A DNA stretch of 64,000 nucleotides. Source: an uncultured Flavobacteriaceae bacterium. Its GTDB lineage: Bacteria; Bacteroidota; Bacteroidia; Flavobacteriales; Flavobacteriaceae. The notes below the pieces were generated by a model. That model saw only the letters and a list, made by a program, of their open reading frames with translations, had not been told where the DNA came from and made no database searches. Both the position numbers and the translations under genes were made by a program. Below, piece after piece: positions 36,988 through 45,116 of the stretch. Within the stretch, counting starts at the first letter, position 1. Each line of letters begins with the position of its first letter. The stretch covers positions 1 through 64,000 of the forward strand of contig CANMXP010000022.1 of the NCBI GenBank assembly GCA_947501845.1. Reading direction: 5' to 3'.

Positions 36988-38010
36988 ATGGATTCATTAA
37001 CTCAAATCGTTTTAGGAGCTGCTTGTGGTGAAGCTGTTCTGGGGAAAAAAATAGGAAATAAGGCTTTATTATTTGGAGCTATTGGAGGTACAATTCCAGA
37101 TTTAGATGTTTATGTAGGGAGTTTGCTGCATCATAACGAAATTGATGCCATGTTGTTTCACAGAGGGTTTATGCACTCTATTTTGTTCTCTGTTCTTGCT
37201 GCATTTCTTTTGGGGTGGTTTACTTATAAGTTGTATAACTCGGGCATTCGTTTGCACAGTACAACTATAAATGATTGGATTAAGTTGTTCTTTTGGTCAT
37301 TATTTACACATCCTATTTTAGATTGTTTTACACCATATGGAACTCAATTATTTACACCATTTAATAATCACCGTGTAGCCTTTAACAATATTGCAGTAGT
37401 AGACCCTATTTATACATTGCCGTTTCTGGTTTGTATGATTGTCTTAATGTTTTTTAACAGAAAATCGAATAGGAGGATGCTTTGGCTAAAGTTGGGCATA
37501 GGTATAAGCTCCGTGTATATGTTGTTAACTATAGGAAACAAGTTTTACATAGATGCTCTATTTAGAAAGTCTATGAAAGAAAACAAGATTAATATTGAAC
37601 GGTACAGCACTCAGCCAGCCATATTTAATAATGTATTATGGTATGGGATTGTAGAAACAGACTCTTCATATTTTGTAGCGAACTACTCGTTGCTAGATAG
37701 CGAAAATAGATTTTTAAATTTTAAAGAATTACCCAAACAACGCGATTTAAAACCTACCGATTTTTATGATATTAAAAATTTGTCATGGTTTAGTAATTAC
37801 TACTATAGTGTCTATAAGATAAAAGACAACGAATATCAGTACAATGATTTACGGTACCCTATTCTAGATGAAAATGACCCAAATTCATCTGTTTTTAGTT
37901 TAACGCTTTATAAAGACAATAATCGATTGAATATAAAACCTTTCGAGCCTAAATTTGATGATTTTGAAACAGCTATGTCCAATTTATGGGAGCGTATCAA
38001 AGGGATTTAA
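36988..38010 (+). CDS. YdjM/DUF457-like membrane-bound metal-dependent hydrolase
   Basis: The 340-residue protein belongs to the LexA-binding, inner-membrane-associated putative hydrolase family. It opens MDSLTQIVLGAACGEAVLG. The metal-ligand motifs are GGTIPDLD (about residue 36), HRGFMHSI (about 56) and THPILDCFTPYGTQLF (about 109). About five transmembrane helices span residues 65-190, followed by a 150-residue soluble C-terminus. The substrate is not established. Its 3' end overlaps the convergent methionine gamma-lyase-like gene by 14 bp. Confidence 0.85.
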   Translation: MDSLTQIVLGAACGEAVLGKKIGNKALLFGAIGGTIPDLDVYVGSLLHHNEIDAMLFHRGFMHSILFSVLAAFLLGWFTYKLYNSGIRLHSTTINDWIKLFFWSLFTHPILDCFTPYGTQLFTPFNNHRVAFNNIAVVDPIYTLPFLVCMIVLMFFNRKSNRRMLWLKLGIGISSVYMLLTIGNKFYIDALFRKSMKENKINIERYSTQPAIFNNVLWYGIVETDSSYFVANYSLLDSENRFLNFKELPKQRDLKPTDFYDIKNLSWFSNYYYSVYKIKDNEYQYNDLRYPILDENDPNSSVFSLTLYKDNNRLNIKPFEPKFDDFETAMSNLWERIKGI

Positions 38011-39229
38011 CCCTTTCAGTTTTAACCCTTAGAATATTTAAGGCTTCCATGCATGCTCGCATCGTTTGGTAAGTACGTTCAATATCTGAATCTAAACCTA
38101 TAGAAAATCGAATCAAACCATCACTAAGCCCCATTTTTTTTTGTTCTTCCTCTGGAATTTCTGAAGAAGTAGAACTGCCAGGAGCACTAAAAAGCGTTTT
38201 GTAAAACCCGAGACTAACAGCTAAATATCCTAAGTTTCTATCTTGCATCATTTCCATAAGTTCATTAGCTTTATCTAAAGAGCCCACATCAATAGTTAGC
38301 ATGCCTCCAAAACCATATTTTTCATTCATCATGCTTTTAAATAATTTGTGTGATGGATGGGATTCCAGCCCAGGGTAAACGGTTTTTAAACCATCTGCTT
38401 CAAATTTTCTAGCCAAATAAGTTGCATTGTAACTGTGTTGCTGCATTCTAATATGTAGTGTTCTTAGGTTTTTTAAAATAGATGCAGCTCGCAAGCTATC
38501 CATTGTAGAACCTAATAGCATAGAAGCACCATCATTCACATTGCGCAACTCGTTTATAAATTCTTGAGTCCCACAGACAACACCTCCAACGGTATCACTA
38601 GATCCATTAATAAATTTTGTTAAACTGTGTATAACCACATCGGCACCTAATATGGCTGGGGATATAGATAGAGGAGAAAAGGTATTATCGACCACTAACT
38701 TTAAATCATGTCTCTTGGCAATAGCTGCTAAGCCTTTAATATTAGCAACCTCTAAAAGCGGATTGCTTACAGACTCACAATACAATACTTTCGTATTTTT
38801 TGTAATGGCGTTTTCAACAATTTCTAAGTTGGTAATATCTACAAAAGAAGTTTTAATATTAAATCGAGGCATGAAATTTTTCAAAAAAGCATAAGTACCG
38901 CCGTAAATGGTCCTACTGGAAATAATGTGATCTCCAGTACCACATAATTGTAATAGCACAGGTGTAATGGCACCCATTCCAGATGCGGAAACATTAGCGG
39001 TTTCTGTACCTTCCATGGCAGCTAAAGCTTCTCCTAAATATAAATTAGAAGGCGATGAGTGACGCGAATATAAATAGCACCCATCGGCATTACCTTCAAA
39101 AGTATCAAACATGGTTTTTGCAGATAAAAAAGTATAGGTTGAAGAGTCTGAAATGGAAGGGTTTACACCTCCAAATTCGCCAAAATATTGTAAGTCTTGT
39201 ATGTTGTTTGCAGGTTTAAAAGCCATCAT
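37997..39229 (-). CDS. Cys/Met metabolism PLP enzyme, probably methionine gamma-lyase
   Basis: Trans-sulfuration family enzymes cleave or form C-S bonds with pyridoxal phosphate. This one has YSRHSSPSN (cofactor Tyr/Arg), SASGMGAITPVLLQL, NPLLEVANI, DNTFSPL and the PLP lysine in VIHSLTKFINGSSD (about residue 200). The divergent Lrp-type regulator recalls the methionine gamma-lyase/MdeR arrangement of pseudomonads, which favours methionine degradation; cystathionine gamma-lyase is an alternative. I start at Met 39229. The frame continues 18 codons upstream to 39283, but MAFKPANNIQDLQYFGEFGG is the family's usual beginning. A second ATG follows directly at 39226. Confidence 0.85.
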   Translation of the reverse strand: MMAFKPANNIQDLQYFGEFGGVNPSISDSSTYTFLSAKTMFDTFEGNADGCYLYSRHSSPSNLYLGEALAAMEGTETANVSASGMGAITPVLLQLCGTGDHIISSRTIYGGTYAFLKNFMPRFNIKTSFVDITNLEIVENAITKNTKVLYCESVSNPLLEVANIKGLAAIAKRHDLKLVVDNTFSPLSISPAILGADVVIHSLTKFINGSSDTVGGVVCGTQEFINELRNVNDGASMLLGSTMDSLRAASILKNLRTLHIRMQQHSYNATYLARKFEADGLKTVYPGLESHPSHKLFKSMMNEKYGFGGMLTIDVGSLDKANELMEMMQDRNLGYLAVSLGFYKTLFSAPGSSTSSEIPEEEQKKMGLSDGLIRFSIGLDSDIERTYQTMRACMEALNILRVKTERVKSL

Positions 39230-39385
39230 GTCTAAGTTTATTATTACTAAATCAAAATTCACCATTATGAGATTAAAAAACAATGAATATTATAATGTTT
39301 AGAAAATAAAACTTGTTTATAGTGTTATTATAGTTTTTTTTATGGTTAATAATCCTTTTTTATATATCTTAATGAAAAATTTTCA

Positions 39386-39847
39386 ATGATGATATTTGAT
39401 GATACCGATAGGAAACTATTACATTACTTACAAACCGACAGTAAACAGACCAATAAAGAGCTTTCCAATAAATTAAATCTTTCTGTAACTGCCGTTTATG
39501 AACGGATTAAAAAACTTGAAAGAGAAGGATATATTAAAGGGTATGTTGCATTAGTTAATAAAGAACGGGTAGATAAGGCCTTTGTGGCTTTTTGTCATAT
39601 CAAGCTTATCCAGCACAGTCAAGACTATGTTGTAAAGTTTGAAAAAGAGGTTGCTAATATAAAAGAGGTGTTGGAGTGTTATCATATTAGTGGTGATTAC
39701 GACTACCTGTTAAAAGTTTTAGTAAAAGATATGCAGGCGTTTCGTGGATTTATGGTTGAAAAGTTAACGACCATCAATCATATTGGTAGTACACACAGTA
39801 TGTTTGTAATAAATGAAGTGAAGCATACAACAGCAATTAATATGTAA
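39386..39847 (+). CDS. Lrp/AsnC-family transcriptional regulator
   Basis: The 153-residue protein has the AsnC-type helix-turn-helix (residues about 4-63: DDTDRKLLHYLQTDSKQTNK, then LNLSVTAVYERIKKLEREGYIKGY). A RAM effector domain (about 67-150) carries the ESGxxDYLLKV-like HISGDYDYLLKVLVKDMQAF motif. Such proteins sense amino acids as octamers. Divergence from the methionine gamma-lyase-like gene, over a 156-bp spacer, suggests it controls that gene in response to methionine or another amino acid. The downstream CPBP gene starts 2 bp after its stop and is probably co-transcribed. Confidence 0.93.
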   Translation: MMIFDDTDRKLLHYLQTDSKQTNKELSNKLNLSVTAVYERIKKLEREGYIKGYVALVNKERVDKAFVAFCHIKLIQHSQDYVVKFEKEVANIKEVLECYHISGDYDYLLKVLVKDMQAFRGFMVEKLTTINHIGSTHSMFVINEVKHTTAINM

Positions 39848-39849
39848 TT

Positions 39850-40476
39850 ATGAATACAACGGTCTATAAGGGTATTGAATTTTTAATAATTTTTATTTTA
39901 CTACCAATTAGTTTTGCTATAGACTATTCGATAAAACTAAAAATGGGAATTGGTCTTATAGGTTTTTTATATATTATTTACATATTGTTAAAGGTTGAAA
40001 AGAAAAAATTTAAAATTGCTCCAGATTTAAAATGGCGCATATTCTGGAAACAAACTCTTTTTAAATTAGTGATTATAGGTATGCTAACCTCATTGTTTGT
40101 TTGGTTAACAGATAGTCAATCGCTTTTTAATGTGTTGCTGAATAAACCTAAATTATGGCTGTTTATATTATTTGTTTACAGTTTCTTTTCGGTATACCCA
40201 CAAGAAATAATTTATAGAACCTTTTATTTTGAACGTTATAAAGCGCTATTTAAAAACGATTCGTTATTTATTTTTGTAAATGCTATTATATTTTCTTTGG
40301 GGCATATATTTTTTAAAAACAGCCTAGTCATTATACTTACATTTTTAGGAGGTTTGCTGTTCGCTATTACTTATATAAATACAAAGTCTACATTATTAGT
40401 GTCTATAGAGCATGCTGTTTATGGTTGTTGGCTGTTTACAATAGGTATGGGCGGTATGTTGGGTTTTCCTGCGTAA
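39850..40476 (+). CDS. CPBP-family intramembrane metalloprotease
   Basis: The 208-residue membrane protein has about six helices. CPBP (Abi/Rce1-like) motifs are YPQEIIYRTFYFERY at about residue 116, IFSLGHIFF at about 153 and SIEHAVYG at about 193. The first motif reads QE rather than the common EE, a form I believe is frequent among Bacteroidota members; catalytic competence is therefore not assured. It follows the Lrp gene by 2 bp and is presumably in its operon. Confidence 0.8.
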   Translation: MNTTVYKGIEFLIIFILLPISFAIDYSIKLKMGIGLIGFLYIIYILLKVEKKKFKIAPDLKWRIFWKQTLFKLVIIGMLTSLFVWLTDSQSLFNVLLNKPKLWLFILFVYSFFSVYPQEIIYRTFYFERYKALFKNDSLFIFVNAIIFSLGHIFFKNSLVIILTFLGGLLFAITYINTKSTLLVSIEHAVYGCWLFTIGMGGMLGFPA

Positions 40477-40575
40477 TTTTTAGAAGCACATACCGAATTA
40501 CTTAAAAAGACTACGTTATTAAATCTTTTTCTTATTTTTGGTCAGCTATTTATTAACCATAAACCAATTAACAAC

Positions 40576-41082
40576 ATGAAAAAATTAAGTTACATTATTT
40601 TGGGATTCATTATTGGAGCAGTACTAACGTATTATTTTTGTCCGAGAAATATTGGCGACACAGAACCCCCCATAGTAGATGCACCAGACGGAGTTATTGA
40701 AATGAGTAAGGCTCAGGAATTAAATAATAATTGGACGGAGTACAGGGAGCCAGCGGTAGATTCTGCAGCACAGCAACAAGGAAGAAAAAAAGATAATCGT
40801 TGGACTGAATGGTCTGTTGATCAAATTAAAAGATATGTGATTTATTCTGAATATGAAGCAAAAAAATTAGGATACGATATTACTGGTTTTCGTGTTTACT
40901 TAGGAGTATATGGAGACAATGCTGGAAAAAAGAAAAAGAATTTAACAACGATGTTTATAGCACCAAGAGGAAAAAAATCGCATGATAAAGCAGGTATGAT
41001 TCCATTTAATTTAAGAGAAAATGATGAAAACATTCCTATACGTCCTTTGAACGATGGAGAAGGAGGTTCTGGAGGTTATTAA
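40576..41082 (+). CDS. Membrane-anchored hypothetical protein of a sensor module
   Basis: The 168-residue protein has one N-terminal transmembrane helix (about 5-22) and a soluble, charged domain. Two NNNWTEYREP/DNRWTEWSVDQIK motifs lie near residues 50 and 75, then GFRVYLGVYGDNAGKKKKNLTTMFIAPRG and a glycine-rich end. No known family is recognised. Nine bp later comes a seven-helix-type protein whose gene overlaps a histidine kinase, so the three look like one operon. It could be the sensory or accessory part. Function unknown. Confidence 0.6.
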   Translation: MKKLSYIILGFIIGAVLTYYFCPRNIGDTEPPIVDAPDGVIEMSKAQELNNNWTEYREPAVDSAAQQQGRKKDNRWTEWSVDQIKRYVIYSEYEAKKLGYDITGFRVYLGVYGDNAGKKKKNLTTMFIAPRGKKSHDKAGMIPFNLRENDENIPIRPLNDGEGGSGGY

Positions 41083-41091
41083 TAAAATTAT

Positions 41092-41850
41092 ATGGACGAG
41101 TTTATAAGGCAAAACTATAGTTTTATAACTCATAGTATAGAATTATTGGCAGCTGTAATAGGCTTATTATTTTATAAAAAGTATAAAGCTACAGCTGCTA
41201 AATATTTTATTTATTTTTTAGTTTATCTGACGCTTTGCGATTTTATTAGCATGTATACAAGAGCGGTAAGACCAGATAGGCTTTTAAGTTTTCTTATAGG
41301 AACTGTTTTTGAGAAAAATTATTGGTGGTCTACATTATACTGGAAAATAGGGGCTACTATGTTTTTCGCCTTTTATTATTATAAAATTCTAAAAGTAAAG
41401 CGTTTTAGAAATATTATAAAATTCAACAGTTATATTTTTCTTCTTTTTTCAGTAATATATATAGCTCTAAATTGGGATAGATTTTTTGTCCGTTTTTTTC
41501 CTGTAATTAGTATACTGGGAGCCATTATTATATTACTATGTGCGGTGTTTTATTTTATTGAAATATTGCAAAGCGATAAAATTTTAACTTTTTATAAATC
41601 CATAAATTTCTATATAAGCTTGGCTATATTTATTTGGTGGATAATTATCACCCCTATAGTATTCTACAATATATATTATACTTATGATATCAAGAGTTCT
41701 TCTAACTTGGATTCTGTGATGTTAAAACGTGAAGTTTATAAAGATTGGGATTTTGTGATATTAAGGCGACAAATTTATTTGTTTGCTAATGTATTTATGT
41801 ATTTAACTTATACTTTTGCTTTAATATGGTGCAAACCGGAGAACGATTAG
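41092..41850 (+). CDS. Polytopic membrane protein upstream of histidine kinase
   Basis: The 252-residue protein has about seven hydrophobic segments (starting about 12, 35, 75, 100, 125, 175 and 225) and little soluble sequence. No family is recognised. Its 3' end overlaps the histidine kinase start by 25 bp, indicating translational coupling. The kinase has only one helix of its own, so this protein is a good candidate for a separate membrane sensor that feeds it. Evidence is positional. Confidence 0.6.
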   Translation: MDEFIRQNYSFITHSIELLAAVIGLLFYKKYKATAAKYFIYFLVYLTLCDFISMYTRAVRPDRLLSFLIGTVFEKNYWWSTLYWKIGATMFFAFYYYKILKVKRFRNIIKFNSYIFLLFSVIYIALNWDRFFVRFFPVISILGAIIILLCAVFYFIEILQSDKILTFYKSINFYISLAIFIWWIIITPIVFYNIYYTYDIKSSSNLDSVMLKREVYKDWDFVILRRQIYLFANVFMYLTYTFALIWCKPEND

Positions 41851-42626
41851 CGAGTACAGCTTCTGAAAGGTATTTATTAGTGTATATGATTGCTGTTTTA
41901 GTAATTATAACATCATTGGTTATTATCTTTTTTATAGTATTTCAAAAAAGAAAAAATAAATTGTTGTTAGATAAAATTAAACAACAACAGGCTTTTGAAG
42001 AAGAAATAGCACAGGCACAAACCGAAATACAAGAACAGACATTAAAAAATATAGGCTGGGAATTACACGATAATGTGGGGCAACTATTATCATTTGCCAG
42101 TATGCAGTTAAGTATTTTAAAAATGCAGGTAACAGATGATGTTAAGGAAAAGTTTAAGGATACCAGCGAGGCACTTAAAAATAGTTTATCTGAAGTACGA
42201 GCACTTTCAAAGACATTAAATAATGAAGTTGTTTTAAATATAGGTTTTGAAAAATCGATTACCAACGAGTTAAACCGTCTTAAAAAGATGAAGTTTGCTT
42301 CTGCTCAGCTTAAAACAGTAGGTGATAAAATCGATTTTGAGAACAGAAAACATGAAATTATTATTTTTAGAATACTCCAAGAATTTTTATCTAATTCGGT
42401 AAAGTATTCAGAGGCCGAAAACCTTGCCATTACGATTGAATATCAAACAGATCATTTAAAAATTACTGCGAAAGACGATGGTAAGGGCTTTGATATGGAT
42501 GACATAGAAAAAGGATCAGGTTTAATAAACATGAAGAGCAGAGCCTCATTGATTCATGCAGAATTTGATTTATCATCTAAACCTAATGAAGGGGTAGAAT
42601 TGATCATAAATTATCCGATTTCTTAA
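41826..42626 (+). CDS. Sensor histidine kinase, NarX/DesK-like (HisKA_3)
   Basis: The 266-residue kinase has one transmembrane helix (about 18-40), a short coiled linker and HisKA_3 with the phospho-acceptor His in GWELHDNVGQLLSFA (about residue 80). An HATPase domain has LQEFLSNSVKYSEA (N box, about 183), DDGKGFD and KGSGLINMKSRA (G boxes). It has no periplasmic sensing domain. Kinases of this type are almost always followed by a LuxR/NarL-type response regulator. None is present here; a repeat array starts about 40 bp downstream. Confidence 0.9.
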   Translation: MVQTGERLASTASERYLLVYMIAVLVIITSLVIIFFIVFQKRKNKLLLDKIKQQQAFEEEIAQAQTEIQEQTLKNIGWELHDNVGQLLSFASMQLSILKMQVTDDVKEKFKDTSEALKNSLSEVRALSKTLNNEVVLNIGFEKSITNELNRLKKMKFASAQLKTVGDKIDFENRKHEIIIFRILQEFLSNSVKYSEAENLAITIEYQTDHLKITAKDDGKGFDMDDIEKGSGLINMKSRASLIHAEFDLSSKPNEGVELIINYPIS

Positions 42627-42664
42627 TTAACAGGTATTTTTGAGAGAAGTCCTATTTCTAAATA

Positions 42665-43165
42665 ATTAGAAGTTTAATAAGACTGTCTAAAAAGCCTTAA
42701 TAATCTTTAATAAGTGTCACACTGAGGGCAGTCGAAGTACTCAAGATAAATTTGAGACATCTCAAAAGGATGAGATTCCTCTTCGTTCCTCGTTCGGAAT
42801 GACAATCGAAAATTTTATGTATCTGAAAATTAGTGATTTATCATTTGTGTTATGACGAACCCACGTTAATTAGAAGTTTCATCAGGCTGTAGATTGTTAT
42901 AAAGCCTTAATAATTTTAATAAGTGTCACACTGAGGGCAGTCGAAGTACTCAAGATAAATTTGAGACATCTCAAAAGGATGAGATTCCTCCTCGTTCCTC
43001 GTTCGGAATGACAATCGAAAATTTTATGTATCTGAAAATTAATGATTTATCATTTGTGTTATGACGAACCCACGTTAATTAGAAGTTTCATCAGGCTGTA
43101 GATTGTTATAAAACCTTAATAATTTTAACAAGTGTCACACTGAGGGCAATCGAAGTGCTTCATAT
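42665..43165. repeat. 209-bp tandem repeat, about 2.4 copies
   Basis: This occupies most of the 651-bp gene-free stretch 42627-43277. Copies begin at about 42665, 42874 and 43083; the spacing of AAGTGTCACACTGAGGGCA (42712, 42921, 43130) is exactly 209. Each full unit includes CACTGAGGGCAGTCGAAGTACTC and GTTCCTCGTTCGGAATGAC segments of the interspersed palindrome family and a CATTTGTGTTATGACGAACC tail. The last copy is cut after about 80 bp. No gene or RNA family is recognised in it. Confidence 0.85.
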
Positions 43166-43233
43166 AGTATTGTACTTAATATTTAGATGATTCTTTTATT
43201 GTGTCAAACACGTTATTTATTTAAGTATTGCTT

Positions 43234-43658
43234 GTCATTCCTGCGAAGGCAGGAATCCACTCGTAAATTAAATAACTCTATTCAAGTAAGTAAGACCAGT
43301 CTTTAGATAGGTCTTTCCAATTAGAGTTATCTTTTTCTATGAGGTCAATTTTCCATTGACGCTTCCACTTTTTCATGTTTTTTTCTCTCTTAATAGCGTC
43401 GTCAATGTATTGATAAGTTTCAAAATATAATAACTTATACAATCCATATTTCTTGGTGAAGCCTTCAACTAATTTATTTTTGTGTTCGAACATACGTCTT
43501 TCCAAATTGTTTGTTACTCCAATATATAGAGTTCCACAGGTCTTATTAGTTAGGATGTATAGATAGTATTGATTCTGGGTTTTATACATAAACATGATAT
43601 TCTTTTAATTGGATTCCTGTTTTACTGGAACAAGTTCAGCATATACCGCAGGAATGAC
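43234..43658. mobile_element. 425-bp inverted-repeat element carrying a GIY-YIG gene
   Basis: The ends GTCATTCCTGCG (43234-43245) and CGCAGGAATGAC (43647-43658) are a perfect 12-bp terminal inverted repeat. Subterminal AGGAATCC (43251-43258) and GGATTCCT (43611-43618) pair as well. The GIY-YIG gene fills nearly all of the interior. No clear target duplication is seen. The element is wedged between the 209-bp repeat array and an aldehyde dehydrogenase gene. It could be a mobile unit or a gene trapped between two repeats. Confidence 0.6.
43278..43595 (-). CDS. GIY-YIG nuclease domain protein
   Basis: The 105-residue single-domain protein is of the UvrC/UPF0213-like GIY-YIG type. The motif appears as YYLYILTNK...GTLYIGVTNNLERRMFEHK in one block, with Tyr, the second Tyr-Ile-Gly, and the conserved Arg. 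A Glu in FETYQYIDDAIKREKNMKKWKRQWK provides the metal-ligand position. It has no extra DNA-binding domain. The family is abundant and patchily distributed in Flavobacteria. Being enclosed by palindromic repeats suggests a link to their spread. It could start at the ATG at 43595 or at Met3. Confidence 0.88.
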   Translation of the reverse strand: MFMYKTQNQYYLYILTNKTCGTLYIGVTNNLERRMFEHKNKLVEGFTKKYGLYKLLYFETYQYIDDAIKREKNMKKWKRQWKIDLIEKDNSNWKDLSKDWSYLLE

Positions 43659-43710
43659 AAAATAGATTAAACAAATATTAAATGCGCTTGTTTGAATCTT
43701 GTCATATTAA

Positions 43711-45090
43711 TTAAGAAAAGTACTTAAACATTTTTTTTAAGAACCCGAATTTCCCTTTATATGGCGCGTATCTTACACCTGGGTCGGACCAATTTCCACG
43801 TTTAGAGATGGCTTTATTATGCGAAAATGTATCGAATCCCGTTTTTCCATGATAAGCGCCCATGCCGCTTGCTCCAATACCTCCAAAAGGTAATCTGTGA
43901 TTTCCAAAATGGATTAGGAGATCATTTACCACACCACCACCAAAACTATATTTGTTAATGGTTTGTTCAATAAAAGTATTATTATTTGAAAATATATAAA
44001 GCGCCAAAGGCTTATCGTAATGCCAAATAACATGTTCTATGTCCTGCTCGGTGTTATAAGTTAGAATTGGTAAGACAGGACCAAAAATCTCATCGCGCAT
44101 TATTTTACTATCCAAATCTGGAGAATCAATTAATGTCGGAGCTATGTAGCAATCTTCTACATCTATATCACCACCAAAAATCACTTGAGATTCGTCCATC
44201 ATGTCTGCAATTCTAGAAACATTTCTTTTGTTGATTATCCTTGGTAAATCAGGAGATTCTTTGGGGTTTTTACCATACCTTTTTACAATTTCGATTTTTA
44301 AAGTTTCAATAAAGGCATCCTTAATATTAGATTTCACAATAATATAATCTGCAGAAATACATGTTTGCCCAGCGTTTAAAAACTTTCCCCAGGAAATACG
44401 GCGGGCGACTAGCTTTAAATTAACTGTATCATCAATAATACATGGCGATTTTCCACCCAATTCTAAAGTAACAGGTGTTAAATGGTTAGCAGCAGCACGT
44501 GCCACAATTTTTCCAACAGGCACACTGCCTGTAAAAAATATATAATCCCATTTTTGGGCGAGTAACGTTGTGGCAGTTTCAACACCACCTTGAACAGATT
44601 TAGCAATGCTTTCAGGAAATGTTTTTTGAATCATATCTGTAATAAGCTGTGATGTGTGCTTAGTCAGTTCACTGGGTTTTAAAACAACAGTATTTCCTGC
44701 TGCAACGGCCATGATTAAAGGTTCCATGGCTAATAAGAATGGATAATTCCAAGGCGCAATAATCAATACATTTCCATAAGGTTGCTTATAAACGTAATCT
44801 TTGGAAGGGAATGTTAACATAGACGATTTTACGCGTTCAGGTTTTGCCCACTTTTTAAGGTTTCTAATGACTAGGTTCAGCTCAGAAATAACGAGGCCAA
44901 ATTCACTAATGAAGGTTTCGAATTCTGGCTTCCTGAAATCCTTTTTTAAAGCTTCATAAATAGCTTGCTCATTAGAAATTATTTCTTGTTTTAAAGTTTT
45001 TAAAAGGGATAGCCTATACGAGACCTCTTTTGTTTTTTGAGTCTTAAAAAATGCCTTTTGTTTTAAAAGTATTTCAGGTATGGTATCCAA
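43711..45090 (-). CDS. Aldehyde dehydrogenase (ALDH3-like)
   Basis: The 459-residue enzyme oxidises aldehydes to acids with NAD(P)+. It has IIAPWNYPFLLAMEPLIMAVAAGN (substrate and cofactor groove, about residue 108), FTGSVPVGKIVARAAA, the general-base Glu in TLELGGKSPCI (about 210), and the nucleophile Cys in NAGQTCISADY (about 243). The EIFGPVLPILTY and FGGIGASGMGAYHGKTGFDTFSH blocks follow. The short length and the GMGAYHGK motif place it with the class 3, coniferyl- or fatty-aldehyde-type dehydrogenases. The actual substrate is unknown. It follows the pseudouridine synthase gene on the same strand. Confidence 0.93.
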   Translation of the reverse strand: MDTIPEILLKQKAFFKTQKTKEVSYRLSLLKTLKQEIISNEQAIYEALKKDFRKPEFETFISEFGLVISELNLVIRNLKKWAKPERVKSSMLTFPSKDYVYKQPYGNVLIIAPWNYPFLLAMEPLIMAVAAGNTVVLKPSELTKHTSQLITDMIQKTFPESIAKSVQGGVETATTLLAQKWDYIFFTGSVPVGKIVARAAANHLTPVTLELGGKSPCIIDDTVNLKLVARRISWGKFLNAGQTCISADYIIVKSNIKDAFIETLKIEIVKRYGKNPKESPDLPRIINKRNVSRIADMMDESQVIFGGDIDVEDCYIAPTLIDSPDLDSKIMRDEIFGPVLPILTYNTEQDIEHVIWHYDKPLALYIFSNNNTFIEQTINKYSFGGGVVNDLLIHFGNHRLPFGGIGASGMGAYHGKTGFDTFSHNKAISKRGNWSDPGVRYAPYKGKFGFLKKMFKYFS

Positions 45091-45116
45091 AAGTGTTTTT
45101 TATAAAGATATTCAAA

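Noticed and set aside
42665-43165. CRISPR or integron-type attC array
   Set aside because: The 209-bp units are nearly identical throughout, with no spacers, cassettes or integrase.
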